Shown one piece after another: positions 40,150-49,539 of a DNA stretch of 64,000 bases (position 1 is its first letter; every line of letters begins with the position of its first letter). The notes below the pieces were generated by a model that worked only from the letters and a program-made list of their open reading frames with translations, did not search any database and was not told the DNA's origin. The stretch is from Oceanicola sp. (GTDB lineage: Bacteria; Pseudomonadota; Alphaproteobacteria; Rhodobacterales; Rhodobacteraceae), in NCBI GenBank assembly GCA_017792405.1, contig CP051231.1, forward strand, positions 2,548,061-2,612,060. The letters are read 5' to 3'. Position numbers and translations under genes: made by a program.

Positions 40150-41251
40150 ACCGCTGATCGAGATCGCCGGGGTTTGGCTGCCCAACAAGGGGGCCGAACT
40201 GATGGCGCATACGGTCGTCACCCAACTCGGTTCCCGCCTGCCCGGTGCGCGCTTCTGCTCCCGCGCGCAAGGCCCGGACGCGCACCGACGTTCCATGGGG
40301 ATCGAGCCGATTACCGCGCGGCGGTCCCACCAGATTGCCGCGCGCCTGTTCAGGGCCTTCTACGGCGGGGCAAAAGACAACGGTCAACTCCCCGGCGTCA
40401 CCCATGTGATCGACATTTCCGGCTACGCCTACGGTGATCACTGGGGCGTGCAGAAGGCCCGCAACCGCGCCGGCGCCTATCTGCGCGCCGGGCTGCCGCT
40501 CTACATGCTGCCCCAGGCATTTGGCCCTTTTGAGGATACGAAGCTGAGCAACGAGATGCTGCGGATCGTCACCGACGCACGGCGCATCTCGGCCCGGGAT
40601 GCAGAGTCGCTTGCCCATCTCGAAGCCCTCGGCGTGGGTCGCGCCCTGCCCCGCTTCCCCGATATCACGTTTTCGCTCGATGTCTCCGACCGGCCAGTCG
40701 CAATGCCCGAGCAACCTTTCTCTGCGCTTGTGCTCAACCGAAAATCCATCGGTGCAGGGATCGACGAGGCTGGGTTGCTTTCGCTCTATGCGGAGGCAGC
40801 CAAGATCCTCAAAGCCAACCGACTTCCGCCAATAATCGTCCTGCACGAACCACAGGCGGATCGGATAATTTCCGAGCAGCTCGCAGAGATCGCCGGACTG
40901 GAGATCGTCTGCCTGGACGATGCGCGGGACATAAAGGCCCTGGTCGGAAGCGCAGAGCTGGTCGTGACCGGGCGCTTTCATGGGCTGGTCAACGGTCTTT
41001 CCGCTGCCGTACCCTCCTTCGCCGTGAGTTGGTCGCACAAGTATCAGGAACTACTGGGGGAATTCGGCTGCCCAGATCACGTCTTGTCCGATGACGCGCC
41101 CGCTTTCCTAGCCCGGGTCGAAGCACTTGCCGCCGACCCCGCCGCGCGCACTGCCCTTTCCTCCCGGCTCGTCGCCGTGGCGCACGACAACAAGCAGCGC
41201 CTCGCCGAGCTGTGGGATGATCTGGCCGCCGATATCGCGGCGACCAGCTAG
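40136..41251 (+). CDS. Polysaccharide pyruvyl transferase family protein
   Basis: A 371-residue protein of the PS_pyruv_trans family, which adds pyruvate ketals from phosphoenolpyruvate to sugars of exopolysaccharides. Visible motifs are NKGAELMAHTVV near the start (about 16-27), ISARDAESLAHL, FPDITFSL and the C-terminal VVTGRFHGLVNGLSAAVPSFA with the conserved R-x-H-G. Start GTG 40136 lies inside the end of the nitroreductase gene. It is convergent with sdhA, whose stop lies only 5 bp away. Confidence 0.85.
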   Translation: MSSTEPLIEIAGVWLPNKGAELMAHTVVTQLGSRLPGARFCSRAQGPDAHRRSMGIEPITARRSHQIAARLFRAFYGGAKDNGQLPGVTHVIDISGYAYGDHWGVQKARNRAGAYLRAGLPLYMLPQAFGPFEDTKLSNEMLRIVTDARRISARDAESLAHLEALGVGRALPRFPDITFSLDVSDRPVAMPEQPFSALVLNRKSIGAGIDEAGLLSLYAEAAKILKANRLPPIIVLHEPQADRIISEQLAEIAGLEIVCLDDARDIKALVGSAELVVTGRFHGLVNGLSAAVPSFAVSWSHKYQELLGEFGCPDHVLSDDAPAFLARVEALAADPAARTALSSRLVAVAHDNKQRLAELWDDLAADIAATS

Positions 41252-41255
41252 GGCC

Positions 41256-43079
41256 TCAATACACCCGCGCCTTGGGCGCGATCTTCTTCAGGTCGATGCC
41301 GCCTTCTGCCTCGGTAGTCAGCGGGTCGAGGTGGACGGGGCGGTAGCTGAGGGTGACCTCGGTGTCTTCGACCATGGCGAGGCTGTGCTTGCGCCATTCG
41401 TTGTCGTCCCGGTCCGGGTAATCCTCATGGGCGTGCGCCCCGCGGCTTTCCTTCCGGGCCTCGGCGCCGACGATGGTGGCCAGCGCGTTGGGCATAAGGT
41501 TGGTCAGCTCCAGCGTTTCCATCAGGTCGGAGTTCCAGACCAAGCTGCGGTCGGTCACCTTGATGTCGTCCATCTTGGCGGCCACGGCCTTCATCTTCTC
41601 CACGCCTTCGGCAAGCGTCTTGTCGGTGCGGAACACCGCCGCGTCGGCCTGCATGGTGCGCTGCATCTCATCACGCAGCTCCGCGGTGGCGACCGTGCCG
41701 CTGGCGTTGCGCAGCTTGTCGAAGCGGTCCAGCGCGGCGTCCACCGAGGCCTTGTTGAGGTCGGGGTCGGCCGATTTCGGGTCCACCACCTCGGCGGCAC
41801 GGATTGCGGCGGCGCGGCCGAAGACCACGAGGTCAATCAGGCTGTTGGAGCCGAGGCGGTTGGCCCCGTGCACCGAAGCGCAGCCCGCCTCGCCCACGGC
41901 CATCAGGCCCGGCGCGATGGCGTCCGGGTCATCGGCGGTGGGTTTCAGCACCTCGCCCCAGTAGTTCGTCGGGATACCGCCCATGTTGTAGTGCACCGTC
42001 GGCAGCACCGGGATCGGCTCTTTCGTCAAGTCCACCCCGGCGAAAATGCGCGCGCTCTCGGAAATGCCCGGCAGACGTTCGGCCAGGGTTTCGGGCGGCA
42101 GGTGGTTGAGGTGCAGGAAGATGTGATCCTTGTCCTTGCCCACGCCGCGCCCTTCGCGGATTTCCATCGTCATGCAGCGCGAAACCACATCGCGCGAGGC
42201 CAGATCCTTGTAGGTCGGTGCGTAGCGCTCCATGAAGCGCTCGCCCTCGGAGTTGGTCAGGTAGCCGCCCTCGCCACGTGCACCTTCGGTGATGAGGCAG
42301 CCCGAGCCGTAGATGCCCGTGGGGTGGAACTGGACGAACTCCATGTCTTGCAGCGGCAGGCCCGCGCGGGCCGCCATGCCGCCGCCGTCACCTGTGCAGG
42401 TGTGAGCGGAGGTGGCGGAAAAGTAGGCGCGACCATAGCCGCCGGTTGCCAGCACCACCATCTTGGCGCGGAACACATGGATCGTGCCGTCATCGAGTTT
42501 CCAGCAGACAACGCCCTGGCAGGCGCCGTCTTCGCCCATGATCAGGTCGATGGCGAAATACTCGATGTAGAACTCGGCGTTGTTCTTCAGCGACTGGCCG
42601 TAGAGCGTGTGCAGAATGGCGTGGCCGGTCCGGTCGGCGGCGGCGCAGGTGCGCTGCACGGGCGGGCCTTCGCCGAACATAGTAGTGTGGCCGCCGAAGG
42701 GCCGCTGGTAGATCTTGCCTTCCTCGGTGCGCGAGAACGGCACGCCGTAATGCTCCAGCTCATAAACCGCCTTGGGCGCCTCGCGGGCGAGGTATTCCAT
42801 CGCGTCGGTGTCGCCCAGCCAGTCGGAGCCCTTCACGGTGTCGTAGAGGTGCCACTGCCAGTGGTCGTTCATGTCTGCGCCGTCGACCTGCATGTTGCCG
42901 AGGCTGGCTGCGATGCCGCCCTGCGCCGCCACCGTGTGCGAGCGGGTCGGGAACACCTTGGTCACGCAGGCGGTCTTGAGCCCCTGCTCAGCCATCCCGA
43001 GCGTGGCACGCAGGCCGGAACCCCCGGCGCCGACAACCACAACGTCATAGGTGTGCGTCTCGTATTCGTAAGCTGCCAT
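41256..43079 (-). CDS. sdhA: Succinate dehydrogenase flavoprotein subunit
   Basis: Oxidises succinate to fumarate in complex II. 607 residues. FAD-binding [15 protein letters not shown] near residue 15, the histidine that carries covalent FAD in SHTVAAQGG (His48), the active-site HPTGIYGSG and REGRGVG, and the C-terminal [15 protein letters not shown] are all present. Third gene of the sdhC-sdhD-sdhA unit, 110 bp after sdhD. The operon is led by a double GTGATCAC operator. Confidence 0.96.
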   Translation of the reverse strand: MAAYEYETHTYDVVVVGAGGSGLRATLGMAEQGLKTACVTKVFPTRSHTVAAQGGIAASLGNMQVDGADMNDHWQWHLYDTVKGSDWLGDTDAMEYLAREAPKAVYELEHYGVPFSRTEEGKIYQRPFGGHTTMFGEGPPVQRTCAAADRTGHAILHTLYGQSLKNNAEFYIEYFAIDLIMGEDGACQGVVCWKLDDGTIHVFRAKMVVLATGGYGRAYFSATSAHTCTGDGGGMAARAGLPLQDMEFVQFHPTGIYGSGCLITEGARGEGGYLTNSEGERFMERYAPTYKDLASRDVVSRCMTMEIREGRGVGKDKDHIFLHLNHLPPETLAERLPGISESARIFAGVDLTKEPIPVLPTVHYNMGGIPTNYWGEVLKPTADDPDAIAPGLMAVGEAGCASVHGANRLGSNSLIDLVVFGRAAAIRAAEVVDPKSADPDLNKASVDAALDRFDKLRNASGTVATAELRDEMQRTMQADAAVFRTDKTLAEGVEKMKAVAAKMDDIKVTDRSLVWNSDLMETLELTNLMPNALATIVGAEARKESRGAHAHEDYPDRDDNEWRKHSLAMVEDTEVTLSYRPVHLDPLTTEAEGGIDLKKIAPKARVY

Positions 43080-43189
43080 TCTCTTGTTCCGTCCCTTGCG
43101 GTTGGCTGGGGCGCTTTCGCGTCTCTTTGGTCGTGGCGAAGGCCGGCGGTGCGAGGTGGCCTTCCGTCAGGTCTTGCGGGCGGCGCCCC

Positions 43190-43561
43190 TCAGAGCGCCA
43201 GCTTCAGCAGGGCGAGCAGCCCGGCGGCGATCAGCACCCATGTGGCGGCGCCGACGGCGATCAGCGTGAGCTTGCCGGTGAGGCCGTGCACGTAGTCTTC
43301 CACTGCCTCGTCGATCTCCATCTTGATGTGCAGCAGGCCCACGGTCAGGGCTATGCCGAGCGAGAGCGCCACGAAGGGGTTGGCGATGAAGCTCTGCACA
43401 TCGGGATAGCTGCGGCCCAGCGCGGAGCCGAAGACAAAGACGAAGAGCGGCACCAGCACGACGAGGCTGAGCGAGCTTACCATCATCTTCCAGTGGTGGT
43501 GGGTGCCCTCGGAGCCGGAGCCGAGGCCGGTGGCGCGCTTGCGGTCGGTTACGTATTTCAT
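43190..43561 (-). CDS. sdhD: Succinate dehydrogenase membrane anchor subunit D
   Basis: A 123-residue protein with three membrane helices (SLSLVVLVPLFVFVFGSALG; PFVALSLGIALTVGLLHIKM; LTLIAVGAATWVLIAAGLLALL). The haem-ligand histidine region LLHIKMEIDEAVEDYVHG and the N-terminal GSEGTHHHWKM are typical of alphaproteobacterial SdhD. It binds quinone and haem b with SdhC. 12 bp after sdhC. Confidence 0.92.
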   Translation of the reverse strand: MKYVTDRKRATGLGSGSEGTHHHWKMMVSSLSLVVLVPLFVFVFGSALGRSYPDVQSFIANPFVALSLGIALTVGLLHIKMEIDEAVEDYVHGLTGKLTLIAVGAATWVLIAAGLLALLKLAL

Positions 43562-43573
43562 CCGGTCTCTCCC

Positions 43574-43960
43574 TTACACCACGATGGCCGTGAAGAGCGC
43601 CAGAACCGTGGCGCCGATGAACATGCCCCAACCCATCTTTTCGGAGGTCGGCACATCGAGACAGTAGCCGAAATCCCAGATCACGTGCCGCAGGCGGCCC
43701 AGCATGTGATACCAGATGGCCCAGCTGGCGAGGAACATGATGATGTCGCCGATGAAGCTGGTCATCAGCCAGTTGATCCAGTTGAAGGCCGGCTCCGAGA
43801 AGGCCGCCGCCAGCAGCCACCACACCACGAGAAAGGCAGTGCCGAAGGAGGCGATGCCGGTGATGCGGACCATGATCGAGGAGATCGAGGTGATCTGGGG
43901 CCGGTAGTACGGGCCGATCATGAAGGGCGAAAGCGGGCGGTCCCGGTTCATATCTGCCAT
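43574..43960 (-). CDS. sdhC: Succinate dehydrogenase cytochrome b556 subunit
   Basis: A 128-residue anchor subunit starting MADMNRDRPLSPFMIGPYYR behind GGAGAGCG. Three helices follow: MVRITGIASFGTAFLVVWWLL, the WYHMLGRLRHVIWDFGY region with the haem-ligand histidine, and GMFIGATVLALFTAIVV. S-x-x-S-I-x-x-R-I-T-G is the SdhC quinone-site signature. First gene of the operon. Confidence 0.93.
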   Translation of the reverse strand: MADMNRDRPLSPFMIGPYYRPQITSISSIMVRITGIASFGTAFLVVWWLLAAAFSEPAFNWINWLMTSFIGDIIMFLASWAIWYHMLGRLRHVIWDFGYCLDVPTSEKMGWGMFIGATVLALFTAIVV

Positions 43961-44153
43961 GAACGCTCTCCTGTTGGGCGCGGTCGCCGGGCGGTGGAGC
44001 CGGGGCGCGGCGCGGATGGGGTGGCGTGCCGCGCGGGAGGCCCGCACGGGGGTGCTGCGCCTCTCCATTTGCATTTTTCACGGGCCGAGTCACGGGTTAA
44101 ACCGATGTTAAAGCGCCGCAGTTCAGGCGCTAACAGCCAGTTTTTCGGGCGTT

Positions 44154-44182
44154 GTGATCACAGTTTTTAAAGTCGTGATCAC
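44154..44182. promoter_or_regulatory. Double operator GTGATCAC upstream of sdhC
   Basis: GTGATCAC occurs at 44154-44161 and again at 44175-44182, 21 bp (two helical turns) start to start. The flanks extend the palindrome: TTGTGATCACAG and CGTGATCACAAAA. The pair is about 195 bases above the sdhC start, in the 273-bp gap after mch. An identical arrangement precedes sucC. The same gap has gcgctaaca at 44128-44136, a possible half-site for a LacI-type regulator. Nothing else is seen in 43961-44233. Confidence 0.75.
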
Positions 44183-44233
44183 AAAATACCGCCCGTGCAC
44201 GCTTCGCCGTGGCTAGGTGCGAACGCACCGGAC

Positions 44234-45268
44234 TCACCGCGGAATGAGTGCCCAATAGTCGAGGTCGAGCAGCACGTGGGGCAGGTATTTGCCATCCTCA
44301 CCCTTCAGGTCACCGGCAAGGCTCTCGCCCCCTTTCACCGCCACCAGCCGCAGCCGCAGCGCGCCGATATCCTCGGTCAGCGGCGCGGTGTCCAGCACCT
44401 CGGTCCAGGCGCGCACGGTGTCTCCGGCAAAGCAGGGGTTGGCATGCGCGCCGCCGTTGATCGCCACCAGCATCTGCGCATTGGCCAGCCCGTTGAACGA
44501 GAGCGCCCGCGCCAGCGATATCACATGACCGCCATAGATCAGCCGCTTGCCGTCCTCGCGGAAGGTGGCATCGAAATGCACCTTGGCGGTGTTCTGCCAG
44601 AGCCGGGTGGCCAGCATGTGCTCGGCCTCTTCAATGGTCGACCCGTCGACATGGTCGATCACCTCACCCTTGGCATAATCGCCCCAGCGGTGCGGCTCGC
44701 CCGAGGCAGTAAAGTCGTAATCGGCAAAGGTGAGCCCCTCGGGGATCACCAGATCCTCGGGGACCACAGCCTCGGCCAGATCGGGGATCGTGGTTTCCGG
44801 CGCCGCGGCGTCCAAGTCGCCCTTCCGCACCATCACCCAACGCACGTATTCCAGCACCGGTTCGCCGGTCTGGTCTCGCCCGGTTGTGCGCACATAGACC
44901 ACGCCGGACTTGCCGTTGGAGTTTTGCTTGAGCCCGATCACCTCGGACTCGCTGCTGAGCGTATCGCCCGGATACACCGGCTTCAGCCAGCGGCCCTCGG
45001 CGTAGCCAAGGTTGGCGACCGCGTTCAGCGAGATGTCCGGCACCGTCTTGCCGAAGACCACGTGAAAGGTGATGAGGTCGTCCAGCGGCGAGCCTTCCAG
45101 CCCGCAATCGCCTGCGAACACGTCAGACGAATGCAGCGCATGGCGGGCGGGGTAGAGCGCATGGTAGAGCGCCCGCTCGCCCTCGGCCACAGTGCGCGGC
45201 ACGGCGTGGCGGATCACCTCGCCCAGCGTGTAGTCTTCAAAAAACCGGCCCGCGTTGGTTTTGCTCAT
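44234..45268 (-). CDS. mch: Mesaconyl-CoA hydratase (MaoC-type double hotdog)
   Basis: Interconverts mesaconyl-CoA and beta-methylmalyl-CoA in the ethylmalonyl-CoA pathway. The 344-residue protein has two hotdog halves. The first contains GRFFEDYTLGEVIRHAVPRT and the hydratase motif region FAGDCGLEGSPLDDL; the second contains RLIYGGHVISLARALSFNG and ANPCFAGDTVRAW. Length and sequence fit Mch of Rhodobacter. The start overlaps the stop of the DUF1737 gene (TGATG), linking it to the mcl2-NnrU-DUF1737-mch transcript. Confidence 0.92.
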   Translation of the reverse strand: MSKTNAGRFFEDYTLGEVIRHAVPRTVAEGERALYHALYPARHALHSSDVFAGDCGLEGSPLDDLITFHVVFGKTVPDISLNAVANLGYAEGRWLKPVYPGDTLSSESEVIGLKQNSNGKSGVVYVRTTGRDQTGEPVLEYVRWVMVRKGDLDAAAPETTIPDLAEAVVPEDLVIPEGLTFADYDFTASGEPHRWGDYAKGEVIDHVDGSTIEEAEHMLATRLWQNTAKVHFDATFREDGKRLIYGGHVISLARALSFNGLANAQMLVAINGGAHANPCFAGDTVRAWTEVLDTAPLTEDIGALRLRLVAVKGGESLAGDLKGEDGKYLPHVLLDLDYWALIPR

Positions 45269-45471
45269 CAGTGCGCCCCCAGCTTGGTGTCCGGCGTGTA
45301 GGTCCCCTCGACCTCCTTCACCACGGCCTGCCCGCAGCGCATCACCCCGTTGGAGGCGTCGAAGGAGTATTGCGGGTCGCCGTGCAGCGACCAGCCCTTG
45401 TTCAGCGCATCGGTAACCTTGTGGCAGAAGGCCGATGTGTCGTCTTCGGTGAGAAAGCGGTAGAGTTTCAT
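45268..45471 (-). CDS. DUF1737 small protein
   Basis: A 67-residue protein, MKLYRFLTEDDTSAFCHKV, with KGWSLHGDPQYSFD and a C-terminal VVKEVEGTYTPDTKLG: the DUF1737 pattern in which a short beta-alpha unit ends in a Gly-Trp-x-x-x-Gly turn. The function of the family is unknown. Its stop and the mch start share a base, so it may be translated together with mch. Confidence 0.75.
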   Translation of the reverse strand: MKLYRFLTEDDTSAFCHKVTDALNKGWSLHGDPQYSFDASNGVMRCGQAVVKEVEGTYTPDTKLGAH

Positions 45472-45475
45472 GAGG

Positions 45476-46036
45476 TTATCCAAACACAGGGTAGCCCAGC
45501 AGGCCGTGAATCCAGCCGATGAGGCCGAGGAGAAGCACCGAGATGGCAAAGAACATCGCGTCCTTGGCGATGGAGCCTTTCGGCGGCGGGGTCCACTCCG
45601 GCTCGGCGCGGTTGATGACGACCATCTCGACCAGTGCCCAGATCAGCAGGCCGCCGAACAGGATCATCGTGGCGAGGTCGCCGTTGACCAGCAGGTGCGC
45701 GAAGGCCCAGAGCGCGAACCCGGTGAGCATCGGGTGGCGCATCTTGTAGAAGAGCGCGCCTTTCGACGGGCCGGGCGAAGTGAAGTAGAGCGCGATCAAC
45801 ACCAGCAGGTTGTTGAGGTGACGCAGCCAGTAAGGCGGATACCAGATGTCGGGCGAGGCATCGGCCATGCGGATGCCAAAGATCATCAGGATAACGGCGG
45901 CCAGCAGCGCCAAAGCCACCGCCCCGCGCCCGCCATTGCCCATCGCGGCACGCCGCTCGGGCGCGATCCGCTTGAAGAGGTGGGCGAGCCACCACAGCGC
46001 AAGGCCGGCGATCAAAAGGGTGAGCGGGAGTGCCAT
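45476..46036 (-). CDS. NnrU-family membrane protein
   Basis: A 186-residue integral membrane protein with about five helices (LTLLIAGLALWWLAHLF; AVALALLAAVILMIFG; LRHLNNLLVLIALYF and so on). The family core is KMRHPMLTGFALWAFAHLLVNGD, with the RHP and H(L/I)xxNGD motifs typical of NnrU, followed by EWTPPPKGS. NnrU is associated with denitrification in some species, but here it lies in a carbon-metabolism operon between mcl2 and DUF1737, so another role is likely. Confidence 0.85.
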   Translation of the reverse strand: MALPLTLLIAGLALWWLAHLFKRIAPERRAAMGNGGRGAVALALLAAVILMIFGIRMADASPDIWYPPYWLRHLNNLLVLIALYFTSPGPSKGALFYKMRHPMLTGFALWAFAHLLVNGDLATMILFGGLLIWALVEMVVINRAEPEWTPPPKGSIAKDAMFFAISVLLLGLIGWIHGLLGYPVFG

Positions 46037-46078
46037 CGGGGTATCCTCTCAAAGTGAACCGTCGAGTTCACTTTGCCT

Positions 46079-46945
46079 TCATTCGGCCATCGCCGCAATG
46101 GCCTCTGCCTTGGCCAGCGTGGCGCGGGCAGTCTCGATGTGGAGGTTCTCCACGATCCGCCCATCGACCACGGCCACCCCCTGCCCGCTCGCCTCGACCT
46201 CCTCGAAGGCCGCGATCTGGCGGCGGGCAAGGTCGATCTCGCTGTCGGAGGGCGCGAAGGCGGCGTTGGTGATCTCCAACTGTGCGGGGTGAATGAGGGT
46301 CTTGCCGTCAAAGCCAAGGTCGCGGCCCTGTTCGCACTCGGCCTTCAGCCCCTCGTCGTCCTTGAAGGCATTATACACCCCATCGATCGCCACGATCCCG
46401 GCGGCGCGGGCGGCCATGAGGCATTGCTGTAGGGCGAACATCATCGGCAGCCGGTCAGCGCGGCTGCGGCAGTTCAGCTCCTTGGCCAGATCGTTGGTGC
46501 CCATCACGAAGCCGCCCATGCCCGGGGCCTGCGCGATGGAGAGTGCGTTGAAGATGCCTGCCGGGGTTTCCATCATCGCCCAGATCTTAGTGGCCGTGGC
46601 GCCCGCCGCATCAAGCTGGCCCTTCACGGCGGCGATTTCATCGGCATGGCCCACCTTTGGCAACAGGATCGCGTCGGGCGCGACCTTGCACATGGCCTCC
46701 AGGTCGGCGGCACCCCATTGCGTGTCCGCCCCGTTCACGCGGACGATCCGGGCCCGCGGGCCATAGTCGGCGCCGGGCAGCGTTTCAGCCAGCAGAGCGC
46801 GGGCCTCCTCCTTGGCCTCCGCCGTCACCGCATCTTCGAGGTCGAAGATGATCGCGTCGCAGGGCAGCGTGGCTGCCTTCTCCAAGGCACGCGGCTTGGA
46901 GCCGGGAATATAGAGCAGCGAGCGATAAGGGCGCGTGGCAGGCAT
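46079..46945 (-). CDS. mcl2: (3S)-Malyl-CoA thioesterase
   Basis: Hydrolyses (3S)-malyl-CoA to malate and CoA, an exit step of the ethylmalonyl-CoA pathway. The 288-residue CitE-like TIM barrel has SLLYIPGSKPRALEKA, the Mg-binding IIFDLEDAV, IVRVNG, WAMMETPAGI, MGTNDLAKEL and GFDGKTLIHPAQLE. The last is strongly like Rhodobacter Mcl2, which I recall, and unlike the longer Mcl1 lyase. The start at 46945 removes a non-conserved upstream extension. First gene of the unit running into mch. Confidence 0.9.
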   Translation of the reverse strand: MPATRPYRSLLYIPGSKPRALEKAATLPCDAIIFDLEDAVTAEAKEEARALLAETLPGADYGPRARIVRVNGADTQWGAADLEAMCKVAPDAILLPKVGHADEIAAVKGQLDAAGATATKIWAMMETPAGIFNALSIAQAPGMGGFVMGTNDLAKELNCRSRADRLPMMFALQQCLMAARAAGIVAIDGVYNAFKDDEGLKAECEQGRDLGFDGKTLIHPAQLEITNAAFAPSDSEIDLARRQIAAFEEVEASGQGVAVVDGRIVENLHIETARATLAKAEAIAAMAE

Positions 46946-47053
46946 TGATTCTCTCCGGTCGGTTGCAGGTGCAGAAAGAACAAATGCTGCGCCGCCGCGC
47001 AAGATCATTTCTGCAAACTGGCATTTTGGCGCAATTTTCGGTCTTGCTCGATG

Positions 47054-47080
47054 AGCGTTACCGAAGCGTTCAGTAGCGTT
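47054..47080. promoter_or_regulatory. Three phased AGCGTT repeats upstream of mcl2
   Basis: AGCGTT occurs at 47054, 47065 and 47075, i.e. every 10-11 bp on one helix face (AACGCT on the mcl2 strand), about 110-135 bases above the mcl2 start. The third is within TAGCGTTA, an 8-mer also present before sucC (50715-50722). The 334-bp gap 46946-47279 holds no gene that I can support; it should contain divergent promoters for mcl2 and the small secreted protein. Confidence 0.4.
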
Positions 47081-47279
47081 AACGGGATGCTCACCAATCC
47101 CGGCGCAGCATCTGTCTTGTGAGTCGGGCGGCTGGAGGGTCGTTGCTGGCAGGGCTGCCAGGTTTCAGCGGCAATAATCAGTCCGACCTTGAATGACCGG
47201 CGCCGAATGCGCCACCCATGCCTCCGGCAAAGCCGGGCACGCCCGACATGGGGCCACGCTGTCAAAAAGGGTTTGGACC

Positions 47280-47588
47280 ATGAAAGAACTTCTCTTCTTC
47301 GCTGCCGGCTTTGCCTGCCTCGCAGCCACCGGGGCCGAGGCGCAGAACCGCAATTGCGCCAACCGTGAAAAGGTCGTGGCCCGCCTTGCAGATGGCTACG
47401 GCGAGAGCCGGCAGGCCATCGGGCTGGGCGCCAATAACCAGGTGGTGGAGACCTTCGCCAATCTCGAGAGCGGCACATGGACGGTGACGGTAACCATGCC
47501 CAATGGCATCACCTGCCTCGTCGCCTCCGGCAAGGCCTTCGAGCTGGTCGAAGAAGCCCTGATCCCGACCGGCGAAAAAGACGCCTGA
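47280..47588 (+). CDS. Small periplasmic protein, 102 aa
   Basis: Signal peptide MKELLFFAAGFACLAATGAEA, cut before QNRNC. The mature part has CANREKVVARLADGYGESRQAIG, then a beta-rich segment SGTWTVTVTMPNGITCLVASG and an acidic tail. Two cysteines may pair. I recall similar small exported proteins as common in this group but have no function for it. AAGGG precedes the ATG at 47280. Confidence 0.65.
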   Translation: MKELLFFAAGFACLAATGAEAQNRNCANREKVVARLADGYGESRQAIGLGANNQVVETFANLESGTWTVTVTMPNGITCLVASGKAFELVEEALIPTGEKDA

Positions 47589-47606
47589 GCGCGCGGGTGC
47601 GCTGCC

Positions 47607-48359
47607 TCAGGTCAGCGCATCCCAAATGAGCTTGGTGCCAGTGGCGAGCAGCAGCACGTAGGTAAGGCCGAAAAACAGCCTTTCTGGCACCATGTGATGC
47701 GCCTTCACCCCAAGCCACGCCCCCAAGATCGCGGCGGGCGCGAGCCAGAGGTCGAGCACCAGAGTCTCGCGGGTAAAGATGCCCAGCGCGGCATAGGGGA
47801 TGAACTTCAGCAGATTGATCGCCCAGAAGACGATGACGCTCGTCGCCTGATACGTCGTCTTGCCCATGCCCTGCGCCAGCAGAAACACCGCCACCGGCGG
47901 CCCGCCCGCGTGGCTGAGAAAGCTGGTAAACCCCGCCACCGCCCCCGCGACCCCACCGGTGACAGGATCGTAAGGCCTGTCGGGGATGCGCAGCCAGCCG
48001 CGCCCGCGTGCGAATTGGTAGAGCACGAAGGCGATTGCGATGGCACCGATGAGCAGCCGGAAGGTATCGGCATCGGCCACCTGAAAGAGCCAGATCGCCA
48101 GCGCGATCCCCGGCAGCGACCCGAGGCAGAGCGCCAGCGCGGAGGGAGTATGCCACTGCTTCCAGAAGCTGCCCAGCGTGAAGACATCGATCAGCATCAG
48201 GAGCGGCAGCATCAGCCCCACGGCAAGGCGCGGATCGATCGCGAGGGCGAGAATCGGCGCTGCCGCAAAGGCCGCACCCGAACCGAAACCGCCCTTTGAG
48301 ACGCCTGCGAAAATCACCGCAGGCACCGCCACGGCCATCACCCAGGGATCAGGCCACAC
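47607..48359 (-). CDS. TauE/SafE-family anion permease
   Basis: A 250-residue membrane protein of the sulfite exporter TauE/SafE family. The repeated half-motif appears as FAGVSKGGFGSGAAFAAAPILAL near the start and AGFTSFLSHAGGPPVAVFLL in the middle; eight helices are plausible. GTG 48359 is chosen because AAGGAG lies nine bases upstream and it places the first helix naturally; ATG 48338 is also possible. Transported anion (sulfite, sulfonate or other) unknown. Convergent with the small secreted gene. Confidence 0.85.
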   Translation of the reverse strand: MWPDPWVMAVAVPAVIFAGVSKGGFGSGAAFAAAPILALAIDPRLAVGLMLPLLMLIDVFTLGSFWKQWHTPSALALCLGSLPGIALAIWLFQVADADTFRLLIGAIAIAFVLYQFARGRGWLRIPDRPYDPVTGGVAGAVAGFTSFLSHAGGPPVAVFLLAQGMGKTTYQATSVIVFWAINLLKFIPYAALGIFTRETLVLDLWLAPAAILGAWLGVKAHHMVPERLFFGLTYVLLLATGTKLIWDALT

Positions 48360-48492
48360 GGGCGCCAACTCCTTGCATCTTCTGCCCTTTCCTCCCCCGA
48401 CGCCTGTGCAGGTGCGGCATCTTCGCTGCAATGCAGCCTTGCACGCCCTCAAGCCATTGGCTAGGCGTGGCGAGATTTCATGTCACCAATGA

Positions 48493-49467
<975 letters not shown>

Positions 49468-49489
49468 TCCGAGTTACAAGATTGAAGAA

Positions 49490-49515
49490 GGGCCCCGCGA
49501 TTTGCGGGGCCCTTT
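49490..49515 (+). terminator. Rho-independent terminator of mdh
   Basis: gggccccgc (49490-49498) and gcggggccc (49504-49512) are perfect complements around a 5-nt loop and are followed by ttt. It lies 22 bases past the mdh stop. The strongest terminator in the window. Confidence 0.85.
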
Positions 49516-49539
49516 GCGCTTGTTCTTATGGGATGACCG

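Noticed and set aside
38080..41251. Genomic island with integrase or attachment sites between sdhA and sdhB
   Set aside because: No integrase, transposase, tRNA or flanking direct repeats were seen; base composition looks like the neighbours.
44154..44182. GTGATCAC pairs as CRP/FNR sites (TGTGA-N6-TCACA)
   Set aside because: The half-sites abut without the 6-bp spacer, so the geometry is not CRP/FNR.
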